Of a DNA stretch of 51,453 nt, positions 20,110 through 27,716 are shown piece after piece. A program made the translations under genes and the position numbers. The stretch is from JBBSOW01 sp038259365 (GTDB taxonomy: Bacteria > Actinomycetota > Actinomycetes > Propionibacteriales > Propionibacteriaceae): the NCBI GenBank assembly GCA_038259365.1, contig JBBSOW010000012.1:1-51453 (forward strand), read 5' to 3'. Every line of letters starts with the position of its first letter. Position 1 is the first letter of the stretch. A model generated the notes under the pieces. It did no database searches, was not told where the DNA came from, and saw only the letters and a program-made list of their open reading frames with translations.

Positions 20110-20115
20110 AGCGTA
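20110..20115 (-). promoter_or_regulatory. -10 element of the APC permease gene
   Basis: TACGCT on the minus strand ends 6 nt before the GTG at 20103. Confidence 0.5.
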
Positions 20116-20202
20116 TAACCGCCAGCGGGTCCTCGGCAGCCCAACACAGCCCACGCGCGAGAACCGCGTGGGGTCGAGCTAGAAACGCCGCGGCATTGCC
20201 GG

Positions 20203-20208
20203 TAGTTT
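20203..20208 (+). promoter_or_regulatory. -10 element of the first trkA gene
   Basis: TAGTTT ends 7 nt before the GTG at 20216; no ribosome site between. It is divergent from the APC promoter about 90 bp away. Confidence 0.5.
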
Positions 20209-20215
20209 CGAGCTT

Positions 20216-20878
20216 GTGCACATAGTCATCCTGGGATGCGGCCGCGTCGGGTCGAACCTGTCGGCCAGTCTGGAAAAACGCGGCCACTCCGTCGCCATCA
20301 TCGACATCGATCAGGACGCCTTCCGCCGGCTCGGCGCCAACTTTCGCGGGTCCACCGTCAAGGGGGTCGGCTTCGACCGTTCGGTCCTGATCGAGGCCGG
20401 CATCGAAACGGCCCACGGCTTCGCCGCCGTCTCCAGCGGCGACAACTCCAACATTCTGGCCGCCCGGGTGGTGCGAGAGTTCTTCAACGTCGACAACGTG
20501 GTGGCCCGCATTTACGACCCGGGCCGGGCCGAGGTGTACGAGCGGCTCGGCATTCCCACCGTGGCAACGGTGCGTTGGGCCTCGGATCAGGTCCTGCGCC
20601 GGTTGCTGCCCGCCGGCTCCGAGCCGCTGTGGCGCGACCCGTCCGGGGAAGTCCGACTGGTTCAGGTGCACATCAACAGCGCTTGGGTAGGCAAGTCCGT
20701 GGGTAAGCTGCAGACGGTGTCTCGCTGCCCGATTCCCTTCATCCTGCGCCTGGGTCAGGGCATGACCACGCGCGCCGAAACCCTCATCCAAGACGGCGAC
20801 CTTATCTATGCCGCCGTCGAAAGCGAACGCGTCAGCGAGTTGGAGACCATCACCTCCGCCGCTCCACCGCGCGGTTGA
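20216..20878 (+). CDS. TrkA family potassium-uptake regulatory protein (first of two)
   Basis: 220 residues. An RCK_N Rossmann domain starts HIVILGCGRVGSNLSASL with the acidic residue in IIDID for NAD, and an RCK_C domain lies near 130-215. Such proteins gate Trk/Ktr-type channels or transporters in response to nucleotides. No TrkH-type pore gene is present in the window, but the APC permease is divergently transcribed next to it. The gene is followed after 29 nt by a second trkA, so the two may form a heteromer. Confidence 0.92.
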   Translation: MHIVILGCGRVGSNLSASLEKRGHSVAIIDIDQDAFRRLGANFRGSTVKGVGFDRSVLIEAGIETAHGFAAVSSGDNSNILAARVVREFFNVDNVVARIYDPGRAEVYERLGIPTVATVRWASDQVLRRLLPAGSEPLWRDPSGEVRLVQVHINSAWVGKSVGKLQTVSRCPIPFILRLGQGMTTRAETLIQDGDLIYAAVESERVSELETITSAAPPRG

Positions 20879-20907
20879 CGTCGGCTATGAACGTTAAGGA
20901 GTAGCTC

Positions 20908-21615
20908 ATGCGAGTAGCGATAGCGGGCGCGGGAAACGTCGGGCGGTCCATCGCCTCGGAGTTGGCCAGCAACGGACATCAGATCTTGTTGATCGATCGG
21001 GATCCGCGCGCGATCAAGCCCTACAGCGTCCCCGAGGCGGAATGGCTGCTGGCCGACGCCTGCGAGCTGGCTTCGCTGGAGGAGGCCAACCTCGAGTCCT
21101 GTGACGTCTCGATCGCGGCGACCGGCGATGACAAGGTCAACCTCGTGCACGCGTTGCTGGCCAAGACCGAGTTCGGGGTGCCCCGCACGGTCGGCCGGGT
21201 CAATCATCCGCGCAACGAGTGGATGTTTAACGACGTGTGGGGCGTCGACGTCGCGGTGTCCACCCCGCGGCTGATGTCGGCGCTGGTCGAGGAGGCCGTC
21301 ACGGTTGGCGATCTGGTGCGGCTGTTCACCTTCCAGGCCGGCAGCACCAACCTCGTCGAGATGACGCTGCCCGAGGACAGTCCGTGCGTCGGTCAGCGCG
21401 TCGGCGCGGTGAAGCTGCCCACCGACGTGGTTCTGGTGGCCATCATCCGCGACGGCCGCGCCCAAGCCCCGGACCGTGAAGGATCTTTCGAGGCCGGCGA
21501 TGAGCTGTTGCTGGTCGCCTCGCCCGAGACCGAGCACGAACTGGCCGACGTGTTGACCCCGGGGTCGATGCCGGCGAACGTCGTCGACAACCTGAGCTTC
21601 CCCACTACCGGCTGA
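20908..21615 (+). CDS. TrkA family potassium-uptake regulatory protein (second of two)
   Basis: 235 residues, ATG with AAGGAG 7 nt upstream. RCK_N domain: RVAIAGAGNVGRSIASEL with LLIDRDP; SIAATGDDKVNLV; an RCK_C domain from about 140 with FQAGSTNLVEMTLPEDS. It diverges considerably from the first copy, so the pair is an old duplication. It shares the operon and presumably the function of its partner. Confidence 0.92.
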   Translation: MRVAIAGAGNVGRSIASELASNGHQILLIDRDPRAIKPYSVPEAEWLLADACELASLEEANLESCDVSIAATGDDKVNLVHALLAKTEFGVPRTVGRVNHPRNEWMFNDVWGVDVAVSTPRLMSALVEEAVTVGDLVRLFTFQAGSTNLVEMTLPEDSPCVGQRVGAVKLPTDVVLVAIIRDGRAQAPDREGSFEAGDELLLVASPETEHELADVLTPGSMPANVVDNLSFPTTG

Positions 21616-21647
21616 ACCTCCTTGACCGCGGGCAACCCGGCCCAGGA

Positions 21648-22022
21648 CTACCGCGGTAGGGCCAGCAGTTCGTAGCGGGGGTTGAAGATGACTCGACGCT
21701 TGCCGCTGCACGAGATCAGTCCGTTGACGCGTAACACCGCCCCGGCTTGGATGCCCGGCACCGACCGGCGCCCCATCCAGATCAGCGTGACCGCTCCCGA
21801 TCCGTCGTTCAGTTCGGCCTCTAGCCACTTGGTCTTATCGACCGGTTGCACGCTCAGGCTGGCGATCGTCCCGCGGAGTTCGACCTTGCTGCGATCTCGG
21901 CACGTGTCAACCGGCTGGGCGCCCTGCCGTGCCGAATCGCGCCGCAACTGGGCCGACTCCAGGGCCTCGTTCGAGGACGTGAGCCGTCTGACCGCTTGAC
22001 CTAAAGACTTGCCCAACCCCAT
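21648..22022 (-). CDS. OB-fold nucleic acid binding domain protein
   Basis: 124 residues. After a polar N-terminus the OB-fold strand pattern VELRGTIASLSVQP, AELNDGSGAVTLIWMGRRSVPGI, AVLRVNGLISC and RVIFNPRYEL is visible. Its place just after the DUF3710 gene, with only 2 nt between, is the conserved actinobacterial arrangement. It probably binds RNA or DNA; no partner is known from the sequence. Confidence 0.85.
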   Translation of the reverse strand: MGLGKSLGQAVRRLTSSNEALESAQLRRDSARQGAQPVDTCRDRSKVELRGTIASLSVQPVDKTKWLEAELNDGSGAVTLIWMGRRSVPGIQAGAVLRVNGLISCSGKRRVIFNPRYELLALPR

Positions 22023-22024
22023 GA

Positions 22025-22963
22025 CTATTCCTTTGTTGCTAGGGCCTCTGGTAGCTCCAGGCTGACGATGTCCCCCGGAGCCTTGGCGTCGTTGCCACGG
22101 CGCACCACCAGGTTACAGAATACGTCGTGGATGACGTCGGCCGGAGGCTCGATCCCGTCGGTCATGCTCGCCTGGCCGTAGACGACGCCGCGCAACATCC
22201 AGCGCGGGCCCTCCGCCACCCAGGTGCGCGAGGGCTGGTAACCCTCGCTGCCGTCTTCGGTGCGCACGGTCACGAGCCGTCGCAGCTCTGTGCCGAACGG
22301 GCCCTTGGCGAGGATCGCCGAGCCGCCGATCTCTTCGGTGGCCGCGATAGCCTCGAGGCGGACGTCGGCCCACATTCCGCCGGTGCGGGGAGCGGCGAAC
22401 AACGTCAGCTCCAAAGCGGAATCACCCAACAGGATCATCGCCGAGGTCACCTGCTGGCTTTCCTCGTTCATCTGCAGGCGTAGCTCCATCCCCTCGGCGG
22501 GGGTCAGGATAAGGGTGCCGAGATCGAGGCGCTCGATGTCGTCCGCCTCGAGATCGACCTCCTCGTAATCGAACGGGCCGTCGTGACGCCAGTCCTGCTC
22601 CAGGTCGTAGGCCGCCCAATCCACCTCCTCTTCGGAGCCCGAGGAGTCCGAATCATCGCCGGATTCAGAGGGCTCGTTCGCCGCGTCCTCATCCCCACCG
22701 GCTTCGGCGGCCTCCACGTCTGTGCGCGCAGCCATCCGTCGTGCGCCGTTGGCCCCGCTCGCGCTGGCCTGAGCCGACGACGGACTGGCGGGCGATAGTG
22801 GGCTACTCGGCGACACCGGGCTGGCGGGCGACGCCGGGCTGGCGGGCGACGCCGGGCTGGCGGGCGACGCCGGGCTGGCGGGCGTGGCCGGGCTCTCGAC
22901 ACCGTCTGCGGCGGCAGAGTCCGCCGACTCCTCGGCTGCCCGCTTCTTACGGCCAAAAATCAT
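22025..22963 (-). CDS. DUF3710 domain protein with Pro-Ala-Ser repeat linker
   Basis: 312 residues from the ATG at 22963, which has GGAGGAG about 8 nt upstream; the open frame continues upstream through dut in another frame and is not coding. The start MIFGRKKRAAEE is typical. Residues about 25-60 are a PAS tripeptide repeat, then an acidic stretch (SGDDSDSSGSEEEVDW). The DUF3710 core runs from about 140: GPFDYEEVDLEADDIERLDLG, MELRLQMNEESQQV, GGMWADVR and GPRWMLRGVVYG. Function is unknown; the gene is linked to dut in many actinobacteria. Confidence 0.88.
   Translation of the reverse strand: MIFGRKKRAAEESADSAAADGVESPATPASPASPASPASPASPASPASPVSPSSPLSPASPSSAQASASGANGARRMAARTDVEAAEAGGDEDAANEPSESGDDSDSSGSEEEVDWAAYDLEQDWRHDGPFDYEEVDLEADDIERLDLGTLILTPAEGMELRLQMNEESQQVTSAMILLGDSALELTLFAAPRTGGMWADVRLEAIAATEEIGGSAILAKGPFGTELRRLVTVRTEDGSEGYQPSRTWVAEGPRWMLRGVVYGQASMTDGIEPPADVIHDVFCNLVVRRGNDAKAPGDIVSLELPEALATKE
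22811..22882. repeat. 18-bp tandem repeat inside the DUF3710 gene, four units
   Basis: Units of 18 bp start at 22811, 22829, 22847 and 22865; the last three are identical and the first differs at one base. Imperfect units flank them. Translated on the minus strand each gives PASPAS-type hexapeptides. The length keeps the frame, so copy-number change would only alter the linker length. Confidence 0.9.
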
Positions 22964-22995
22964 CGAAAAACTCCTCCATCGAGTGCGCGGGTGGC

Positions 22996-23487
22996 TTACG
23001 CTCCATCGTCGCGTGGCTCGCGCCAGGCCGCAACTCCACCACTGGAGCCGAGCCCGCCAGCGCCGCGCTCGCTCTCGGCCAGTTCGTCGACCTCGACATA
23101 GCTCACTGCCTCCACGCGTTGCACGACGAGTTGAGCGATGCGGTCGCCGCGGTGCAGCGTCAACGATTCGCCCCGATCGGTATTGAGCAGACACACCTGG
23201 ATCTCCCCGCGATAGTCGGCGTCGATCGTCCCCGGGGCGTTGACGATGCTCAACCCGTACCGAACGGCCAACCCCGAGCGCGGATGCACGAAACCCGCGT
23301 AACCGCGGGGCAGCTCGATGGCCAGCCCGGTGGCGACGAGCCTGCGCTCGCCGGGCGCTAGGACGATGTCCTCGCGGGTGCTCAGATCGGCACCCGCGTC
23401 CCCGGGACGGGCGAAGCTGGGCACCTCCACGCCGGGATCCAGGCGACGCACCCTGATCGTCAACACCCGCGGTGCGGGTTCACCCAT
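22996..23487 (-). CDS. dut: dUTP diphosphatase
   Basis: 163 residues from the ATG at 23487. All five trimeric dUTPase motifs are seen: DAGADL, HPRSGLAVR, IVNAPGTIDADYRGEI, RGDRIAQLVV and RGAGGLGSSG. It hydrolyses dUTP to dUMP and pyrophosphate, preventing uracil in DNA and feeding dTMP synthesis. It overlaps the DUF3093 gene by 8 nt (ATGGGTGA), so they are translated together. A thymidine kinase gene lies about 5 kb away. Confidence 0.96.
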   Translation of the reverse strand: MGEPAPRVLTIRVRRLDPGVEVPSFARPGDAGADLSTREDIVLAPGERRLVATGLAIELPRGYAGFVHPRSGLAVRYGLSIVNAPGTIDADYRGEIQVCLLNTDRGESLTLHRGDRIAQLVVQRVEAVSYVEVDELAESERGAGGLGSSGGVAAWREPRDDGA

Positions 23488-23953
23488 GGTGTTCGATCTC
23501 CGGCGAAGATTGGGGCCGCCAACCCAGCGCGGTGGCCAGGCGGCGGGGCTGGCGCGAGCTGACGACCCAGTAGGGGTGCGGATCGGCGGCATCGTGGACG
23601 CGCACCCGCACCGACGTCGGGCAGAAGCCGTGCACCGCCAGGTGGGCCCGGGCATCGGCCTCGGCGCCTAACACGGCTCGCGTCTGTTCGGCGTCCAGCG
23701 GCTCGGCCGGACCGCGGTAGGCAGCTTCCAGGCTCGATCGTCCGGCTGTCAGCGTGCCGTCGCCATCCACCCGGACGAACGAGGCCTGGGACACGATGAC
23801 CGCGGCGGCGGCGAGCGCGGCAACGCTCGCGCCGAGAATGGCCGCCAGCGGACCGGTGGCGAAGATGAAGGCGACAAAGACCGACCCGACGATGCCCGCC
23901 GCCACCAGGTACCATGTCAGGGGCGGAAGTAGGCGTTCGTAATAGGCGGGCAC
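23480..23953 (-). CDS. DUF3093 membrane protein
   Basis: 157 residues. Two hydrophobic segments near 13-33 and 35-55 follow YYERLLPPLTWYLVAAG; the remaining soluble part has ADARAHLAVHGFCP, VRVRVHDAADPHPYWVVSSRQPRRLATAL, as in DUF3093. Function is unknown. The GTG start follows TAGGCT by 6 nt, giving a leaderless operon head for DUF3093/dut and perhaps DUF3710/OB-fold. Confidence 0.88.
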   Translation of the reverse strand: MPAYYERLLPPLTWYLVAAGIVGSVFVAFIFATGPLAAILGASVAALAAAAVIVSQASFVRVDGDGTLTAGRSSLEAAYRGPAEPLDAEQTRAVLGAEADARAHLAVHGFCPTSVRVRVHDAADPHPYWVVSSRQPRRLATALGWRPQSSPEIEHHG

Positions 23954-23959
23954 GGGCTC

Positions 23960-23965
23960 AGCCTA
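23960..23965 (-). promoter_or_regulatory. -10 element of the DUF3093-dut operon
   Basis: TAGGCT on the minus strand ends 6 nt before the GTG at 23953. Confidence 0.55.
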
Positions 23966-24050
23966 GCCAGTTCGCCGGGTCCACCTCACCCCGAGGAAGC
24001 TCGCCTAGGATGGTCAGGCATTCATCAACTGAGAAGATCCGGAGGATCCC

Positions 24051-24344
24051 ATGGGCTCACGCAAGACCGTTACGTTCAAGGTTTACACCGCTGTGCTGGG
24101 CATCGTCGCGACGATCGCCACCCAGAAACTGCTGAGCGGGGCGTGGAAGTTGACCACCGGCGATGAGCCCCCTACCCCGGCCGATCCCGATACCCCCTTC
24201 GGCCTGGCGCTGAGCTGGTCTTTGGCGAGCGGTATCGGCATCGGCATCGTCCAGCTCATCACCCACCGCTACACGGCGCGACGCATCGCCGAGCACGACG
24301 GTGAGGCGCCGAAGAAGCCCGCCAAGATCAAGTTCAAGGTCTGA
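24051..24344 (+). CDS. DUF4235 small membrane protein
   Basis: 97 residues, ATG preceded by GGAGG at a 5-6 nt spacing. KVYTAVLGIVATIATQKLL and ALSWSLASGIGIGIVQLIT are two membrane segments with a Pro-rich loop between, and the tail is basic (PKKPAKIKFKV). This matches DUF4235 of actinobacteria, function unknown. A hairpin terminator follows. Confidence 0.85.
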   Translation: MGSRKTVTFKVYTAVLGIVATIATQKLLSGAWKLTTGDEPPTPADPDTPFGLALSWSLASGIGIGIVQLITHRYTARRIAEHDGEAPKKPAKIKFKV

Positions 24345-24376
24345 GTGCCAGCGATGCAGTAGGGCGAAACGCAGTA

Positions 24377-24421
24377 AAGGCCAAGGAGCCCCGAGGAGTG
24401 GGTCGGGCGTTCCTTGGCCTT
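24377..24421. terminator. bidirectional terminator between DUF4235 and DUF4193 genes
   Basis: AAGGCCAAGGA and TCCTTGGCCTT are perfect 11-bp inverted arms; inside them GCCC and GGGC can extend the stem with a 2-nt bulge. It lies between convergent genes. Confidence 0.7.
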
Positions 24422-24456
24422 CGACGTGCGGCGAAGCTGACGTCGAACCGCAGGCT

Positions 24457-24756
24457 TCAGCCGGCGCAGTCGAAACAGTACTGCTTGCCGTTCTTGGTCT
24501 CCGCCACCTGTGAGTGGTGGCGAACCAGAAAGCAGCCGGCGCAGGTGAACTCGTCTTGCTGCTTGGGCAACACGCGCACGGTCAGTTCCTCGTGGGAAAG
24601 GTCGGCGCCTGGAAGCTCGAAGGCTTCGGCGGCCTCCACCTCGTCCTCGTCCACCTTGCCGGAGTTCTTATCGTTGCGACGGGTCTTGAGCGCCTCGATG
24701 CTGTCTTCGCTCAGCTCCTCATCGGTCTTGCGAGGGGCGTCGTAGTCGGTCGCCAT
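24457..24756 (-). CDS. DUF4193 zinc-ribbon protein
   Basis: 99 residues from the ATG at 24756, with a GGAAAGG just upstream. Begins MATDYDAPRKTDEE, continues with an acidic region (VDEDEVEAAEAFELPG), and ends with a C4 zinc ribbon CAGC and CFDC around HHSQVAE. This is the standard actinobacterial DUF4193 protein, often linked to RNA polymerase-type regulation by analogy only. The 240 bp upstream hold no gene. Confidence 0.9.
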   Translation of the reverse strand: MATDYDAPRKTDEELSEDSIEALKTRRNDKNSGKVDEDEVEAAEAFELPGADLSHEELTVRVLPKQQDEFTCAGCFLVRHHSQVAETKNGKQYCFDCAG

Positions 24757-24968
24757 TTTACCTTTCCGTTTCTTCTCGCCGCGCCCGTGATCGGGGGCGG
24801 ATGTTGCGCCGTCGGTCTCGTTCGCCACCGCTTGTGACGTTCGGTCGCATTGCGTTACGAGACGCATGCATATCACACCCGATAAGGCTTTGACAGCCCC
24901 CGTTATTCCCGCGGGATGAAAAACGCCAGCCAGTCGGGTCGAGGACCCTCCCCGGGCCACAACCGAAG

Positions 24969-24983
24969 GGGCCCCGAGGGCCC
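24969..24983. terminator. GC-rich hairpin beyond the cpfC stop
   Basis: GGGCCC-CGA-GGGCCC, 18 nt past the end of cpfC, with an alternative overlapping stem GGCCC-AGC-GGGCC. No U-run. The rest of 24757-25000 shows no gene or RNA that I can identify. Confidence 0.35.
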
Positions 24984-25000
24984 AGCGGGCCGTGCAAAGA

Positions 25001-26110
25001 TCAGGCCAGCGCCTGCTGGCACGAGGCCGGCCGGCTCGGCTGGCGCGGGTTCGGGCAACAACCCTCGGCGCACGCCATCGGTGCGATTACGGCCCCGTCG
25101 ATCACCGGTTGTTCGACCCTTTCACCGCGGGTCACCTGGGCGCGTTCGACCATCAGGTCGGCCAAGGCGGAGACGAACTCCACCCTGGTCCCGACGGTGT
25201 CGGCCCGCAGCATCGAGATGCCCAGCTCGTCGGCGGTCTCTCGAGCTTCGGTGTCGAGATCGAACACCACCTCCATGTGATCGGAGATGAAGCCGATCGG
25301 CGCCAGGACCACCTCACTGGCACCCTGCTCCACGAGCTCGCGCATCCGGTCATTGACATCGGGCTCCAGCCAAGGCTGCTGGGGCGGGCCGGAGCGGGAG
25401 CAGTACGCCAGATCCAGCTCGAACTTCTGACCGGTCTCGGCCTGCAGGCGCTCGACGATGCTCCGGGCGACGTTGAGGTGCCAATCCACGTAACCACCCA
25501 GCTCGCTGCGCGGTTCGGGCCCCGATACCTCCGCCATGGAGTCCGGGATGGAGTGGGTCACAAAGACCAGTTTGGGGGTGCCGCCGCCCGCACTGAGCGC
25601 CTCGGCCACGGCGGCGTAGTTCGCCTCCAAGAAGCCCGGGTGCTGGCCGTAGTGGCGAATGCGATCCACCGCCACCGGTTCGCCCGCCGCTTCGGTGAGG
25701 GCGTCGTAGAGCTCTTCTCGGTAGCTGCGGCAGCCCGAGTAACTGGGGTAGGCGCTCGTGGTGAAGACCATCGCGCGGCGGTGTCCGTCCCCGGCCAAGG
25801 CGGCCACCGTGTCGTTCAGCCAGGGCTGGCTGTGCTTGTTGCCCCAGTAGACGGGCAGGGTCACCCCCCGACGGTCGAGCTCGGTGCGCAGCGCGCCCAG
25901 CAGTGCCCGGCACTGATCGTTGATGGGGCTGCGGCCGTCAAAGTGCAGGTAGTGGCCCTCCACCTCACCGAGGCGCTCACGGGGCACCCGCCCCTTGGTG
26001 ACGTTCTCGAGGAACGGCAGCACTTCGACGGGGTTTTCGGGTCCCCCGAAGGAGATCATCAAGATGGCGTCGTAGGGGGTGAGGAGACCCGCATCAGGTT
26101 CAGCAGACAT
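25001..26110 (-). CDS. cpfC: coproporphyrin III ferrochelatase
   Basis: 369 residues from the ATG at 26110 (GGAAGG 8 nt upstream). It inserts iron into coproporphyrin III in the actinobacterial/firmicute haem pathway. The start DAILMISFGGPENPVEVLPFLENV, the SAYPSYSGCRSY and FVTHSIPDSM loops and GFISDHMEVVFDLD with catalytic His and Glu are seen. A Cys in SGCRSY and the tail cysteines ACAEGCC match the [2Fe-2S] ligands of actinobacterial ferrochelatases. Two phased repeats precede the gene and may be regulatory. Confidence 0.94.
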   Translation of the reverse strand: MSAEPDAGLLTPYDAILMISFGGPENPVEVLPFLENVTKGRVPRERLGEVEGHYLHFDGRSPINDQCRALLGALRTELDRRGVTLPVYWGNKHSQPWLNDTVAALAGDGHRRAMVFTTSAYPSYSGCRSYREELYDALTEAAGEPVAVDRIRHYGQHPGFLEANYAAVAEALSAGGGTPKLVFVTHSIPDSMAEVSGPEPRSELGGYVDWHLNVARSIVERLQAETGQKFELDLAYCSRSGPPQQPWLEPDVNDRMRELVEQGASEVVLAPIGFISDHMEVVFDLDTEARETADELGISMLRADTVGTRVEFVSALADLMVERAQVTRGERVEQPVIDGAVIAPMACAEGCCPNPRQPSRPASCQQALA

Positions 26111-26181
26111 GTGATGAATCCTTCCACGCGCCCACAACTCCTCGACCACCCGACGCTCACCCCTTCACCCGTCGACGCCTA

Positions 26182-26217
26182 AATCGCCTCGCGAGCGCTC
26201 CTAATCGCCTCGCGAGC
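26182..26217. promoter_or_regulatory. two 15-bp direct repeats 21 bp apart between cpfC and the DUF6458 gene
   Basis: AATCGCCTCGCGAGC occurs at 26182-26196 and again at 26203-26217. The 21-bp period places both on the same DNA face. Each contains the palindrome CTCGCGAG. They lie between divergent genes, immediately upstream of TAAGGT (26228-26233), a probable -10 for the rightward gene. This looks like a tandem operator. Confidence 0.55.
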
Positions 26218-26272
26218 CGCTATTGACTAAGGTTGAGCACGTCAATGGCTAGGCAACGAGAGGAAGCAACGC

Positions 26273-26518
26273 ATGGGCGGGGTAATTTTTGGTGTCGTGC
26301 TGGCGGTGGCTGGCGCGATTCTCACCTGGGCGTGGGACGGCCAGATTCCTGGCATCGACGACGACGTGTTGGGCATCATCTTGATGCTGGCGGGAGTGGC
26401 AGTCGTGGTGTTGTCGCTCATCGTTTCCGCGCAGCGCAATCGACACGTCACCGAGACCCGCTACTCCGATAACAGCGGCACTCCACCACAGCGTCAGGTA
26501 CGTCGCGAGGACTACTGA
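26273..26518 (+). CDS. DUF6458 small membrane protein
   Basis: 81 residues; the ATG at 26273 has GAGGAAG 8 nt upstream and a -10 TAAGGT 40 nt upstream. Two membrane segments, GVIFGVVLAVAGAILTWAW and GIILMLAGVAVVVLSLIVS, flank a GIDDDVLG loop; the tail is polar. This fits the DUF6458 family, function unknown. Confidence 0.82.
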   Translation: MGGVIFGVVLAVAGAILTWAWDGQIPGIDDDVLGIILMLAGVAVVVLSLIVSAQRNRHVTETRYSDNSGTPPQRQVRREDY

Positions 26519-26635
26519 CCCGACACGCACCCGGTTGAGTCCACCCGCACGCTAGGTTGACTCCAAAGACGAGCACGTCTTCGGGTTTGTGGGTGCCAGG
26601 CAAGGACACCCCAGGCTCGGCGGCCAACTGGAGAG

Positions 26636-27694
26636 ATGATGGACAGCGCAATTCGACCACGCGAGATCCAAGCACGGATCCGCTCCGGGGAATCCTTGGC
26701 TGACGTGGCCGAAAGAGCTGGCGTCCCGCCAGAGCGAATCGAGGTGTACGCCACCCCCGTCTACGCCGAGCGCGGCCACATCGCCGCCTTGGCCATGCGC
26801 GCCTCCGCCCGGCGACGCGGCGACGCGACGGTGCACCGAACCCTGAGCGCCATCTTGGGTGAACGCTTGCGGGCGCGCGGAGTCGACCTCGAATCGGTCG
26901 ATTGGGACGCCTGGAAGCTGCCCGACCGCCGATGGCGCGTGGAGGCGCGGTATGCGGGTGAGTCGCCCTCCTGCGGTGCGCAAACCGTGGTGGCCCTGTT
27001 CACCTTCGACCCGGCCGGTCGATTCTCCTTGGCCGCGAACGACGAGGCGCGCTGGCTCCTGGGCGAGCTCTCCACCACCCGGGCGGATGAACGCCGCGTC
27101 CGAGACGAGGACGGGGAACCGACCGTCGACCTCGACGACGAGTTCGCCCTGGTCCGCGCCCTCGGTCGCAATTCCCGGGACCAACAGGGCAAGACCGCAG
27201 CCCGCGAGGACGAGGCGCTAGACCAGCAGCAACGATCCGCCGAACCTGAACCTAACCGCGAGCACGAGGCCGCGTCGGACGGGTCCGCGGCGTCCGATAC
27301 CTCGGCAGCTCCTGGTAGTTCTGCAGCTTCGGGGCCACGCCAGGCCGAGCCGGAGCCGACGCCCGGCGCCAGCACCCCCGCTGACGTCTACGACGTGCTG
27401 CCGACGCCGGAATCGGAGCTGGACGCGCTGTATGAGATGTTGGGCGGCTTCAACGAGGATTCGGTGAACATCTACGCCGGGCTCACCGAGCCGGTGACGG
27501 AGCCGGCCCCCGAACCCGTCGCGCAGCCGGAGCCCGCCAAATCTGACCCCGAACCCGAAGCCGACGAGCTCGAACAGCCCTCGCTGATCGAGGACGATGC
27601 CAGCCCCGCCCCGGCGAGGAAGCCGCGGGCCAACAAGAAGCGGGCCTCCATTCCCAGCTGGGACGAGATCATGTTCGGCGGCCCGAAGCCCTAG
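26636..27694 (+). CDS. sepH: septation protein SepH, N-terminally short form
   Basis: 352 residues. The helix-turn-helix-containing DUF3071 part begins at once: IRPREIQARIRSGESLADVAERAGVP, then PVYAERGHIAALAM and WDAWKLPDRRWRVEARY. A long acidic, Pro/Ala/Ser-rich linker follows, and the end KKRASIPSWDEIMFGG is the conserved C-terminal motif. SepH helps FtsZ assemble at division septa. Canonical SepH has about 60 residues before this point. A possible remnant in another frame (GHPRLGGQLER, ending just upstream) suggests loss of that segment. The ATG at 26639 fits the GGAG slightly better. Confidence 0.85.
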   Translation: MMDSAIRPREIQARIRSGESLADVAERAGVPPERIEVYATPVYAERGHIAALAMRASARRRGDATVHRTLSAILGERLRARGVDLESVDWDAWKLPDRRWRVEARYAGESPSCGAQTVVALFTFDPAGRFSLAANDEARWLLGELSTTRADERRVRDEDGEPTVDLDDEFALVRALGRNSRDQQGKTAAREDEALDQQQRSAEPEPNREHEAASDGSAASDTSAAPGSSAASGPRQAEPEPTPGASTPADVYDVLPTPESELDALYEMLGGFNEDSVNIYAGLTEPVTEPAPEPVAQPEPAKSDPEPEADELEQPSLIEDDASPAPARKPRANKKRASIPSWDEIMFGGPKP

Positions 27695-27716
27695 GAGCGC
27701 GGTATCAAACGCCGAT

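Noticed and set aside
24757..25000. Possible structured RNA or riboswitch in the 240-bp gap
   Set aside because: Only GC-rich hairpins near the cpfC end are visible; no tRNA, known riboswitch core or conserved element could be recognised.
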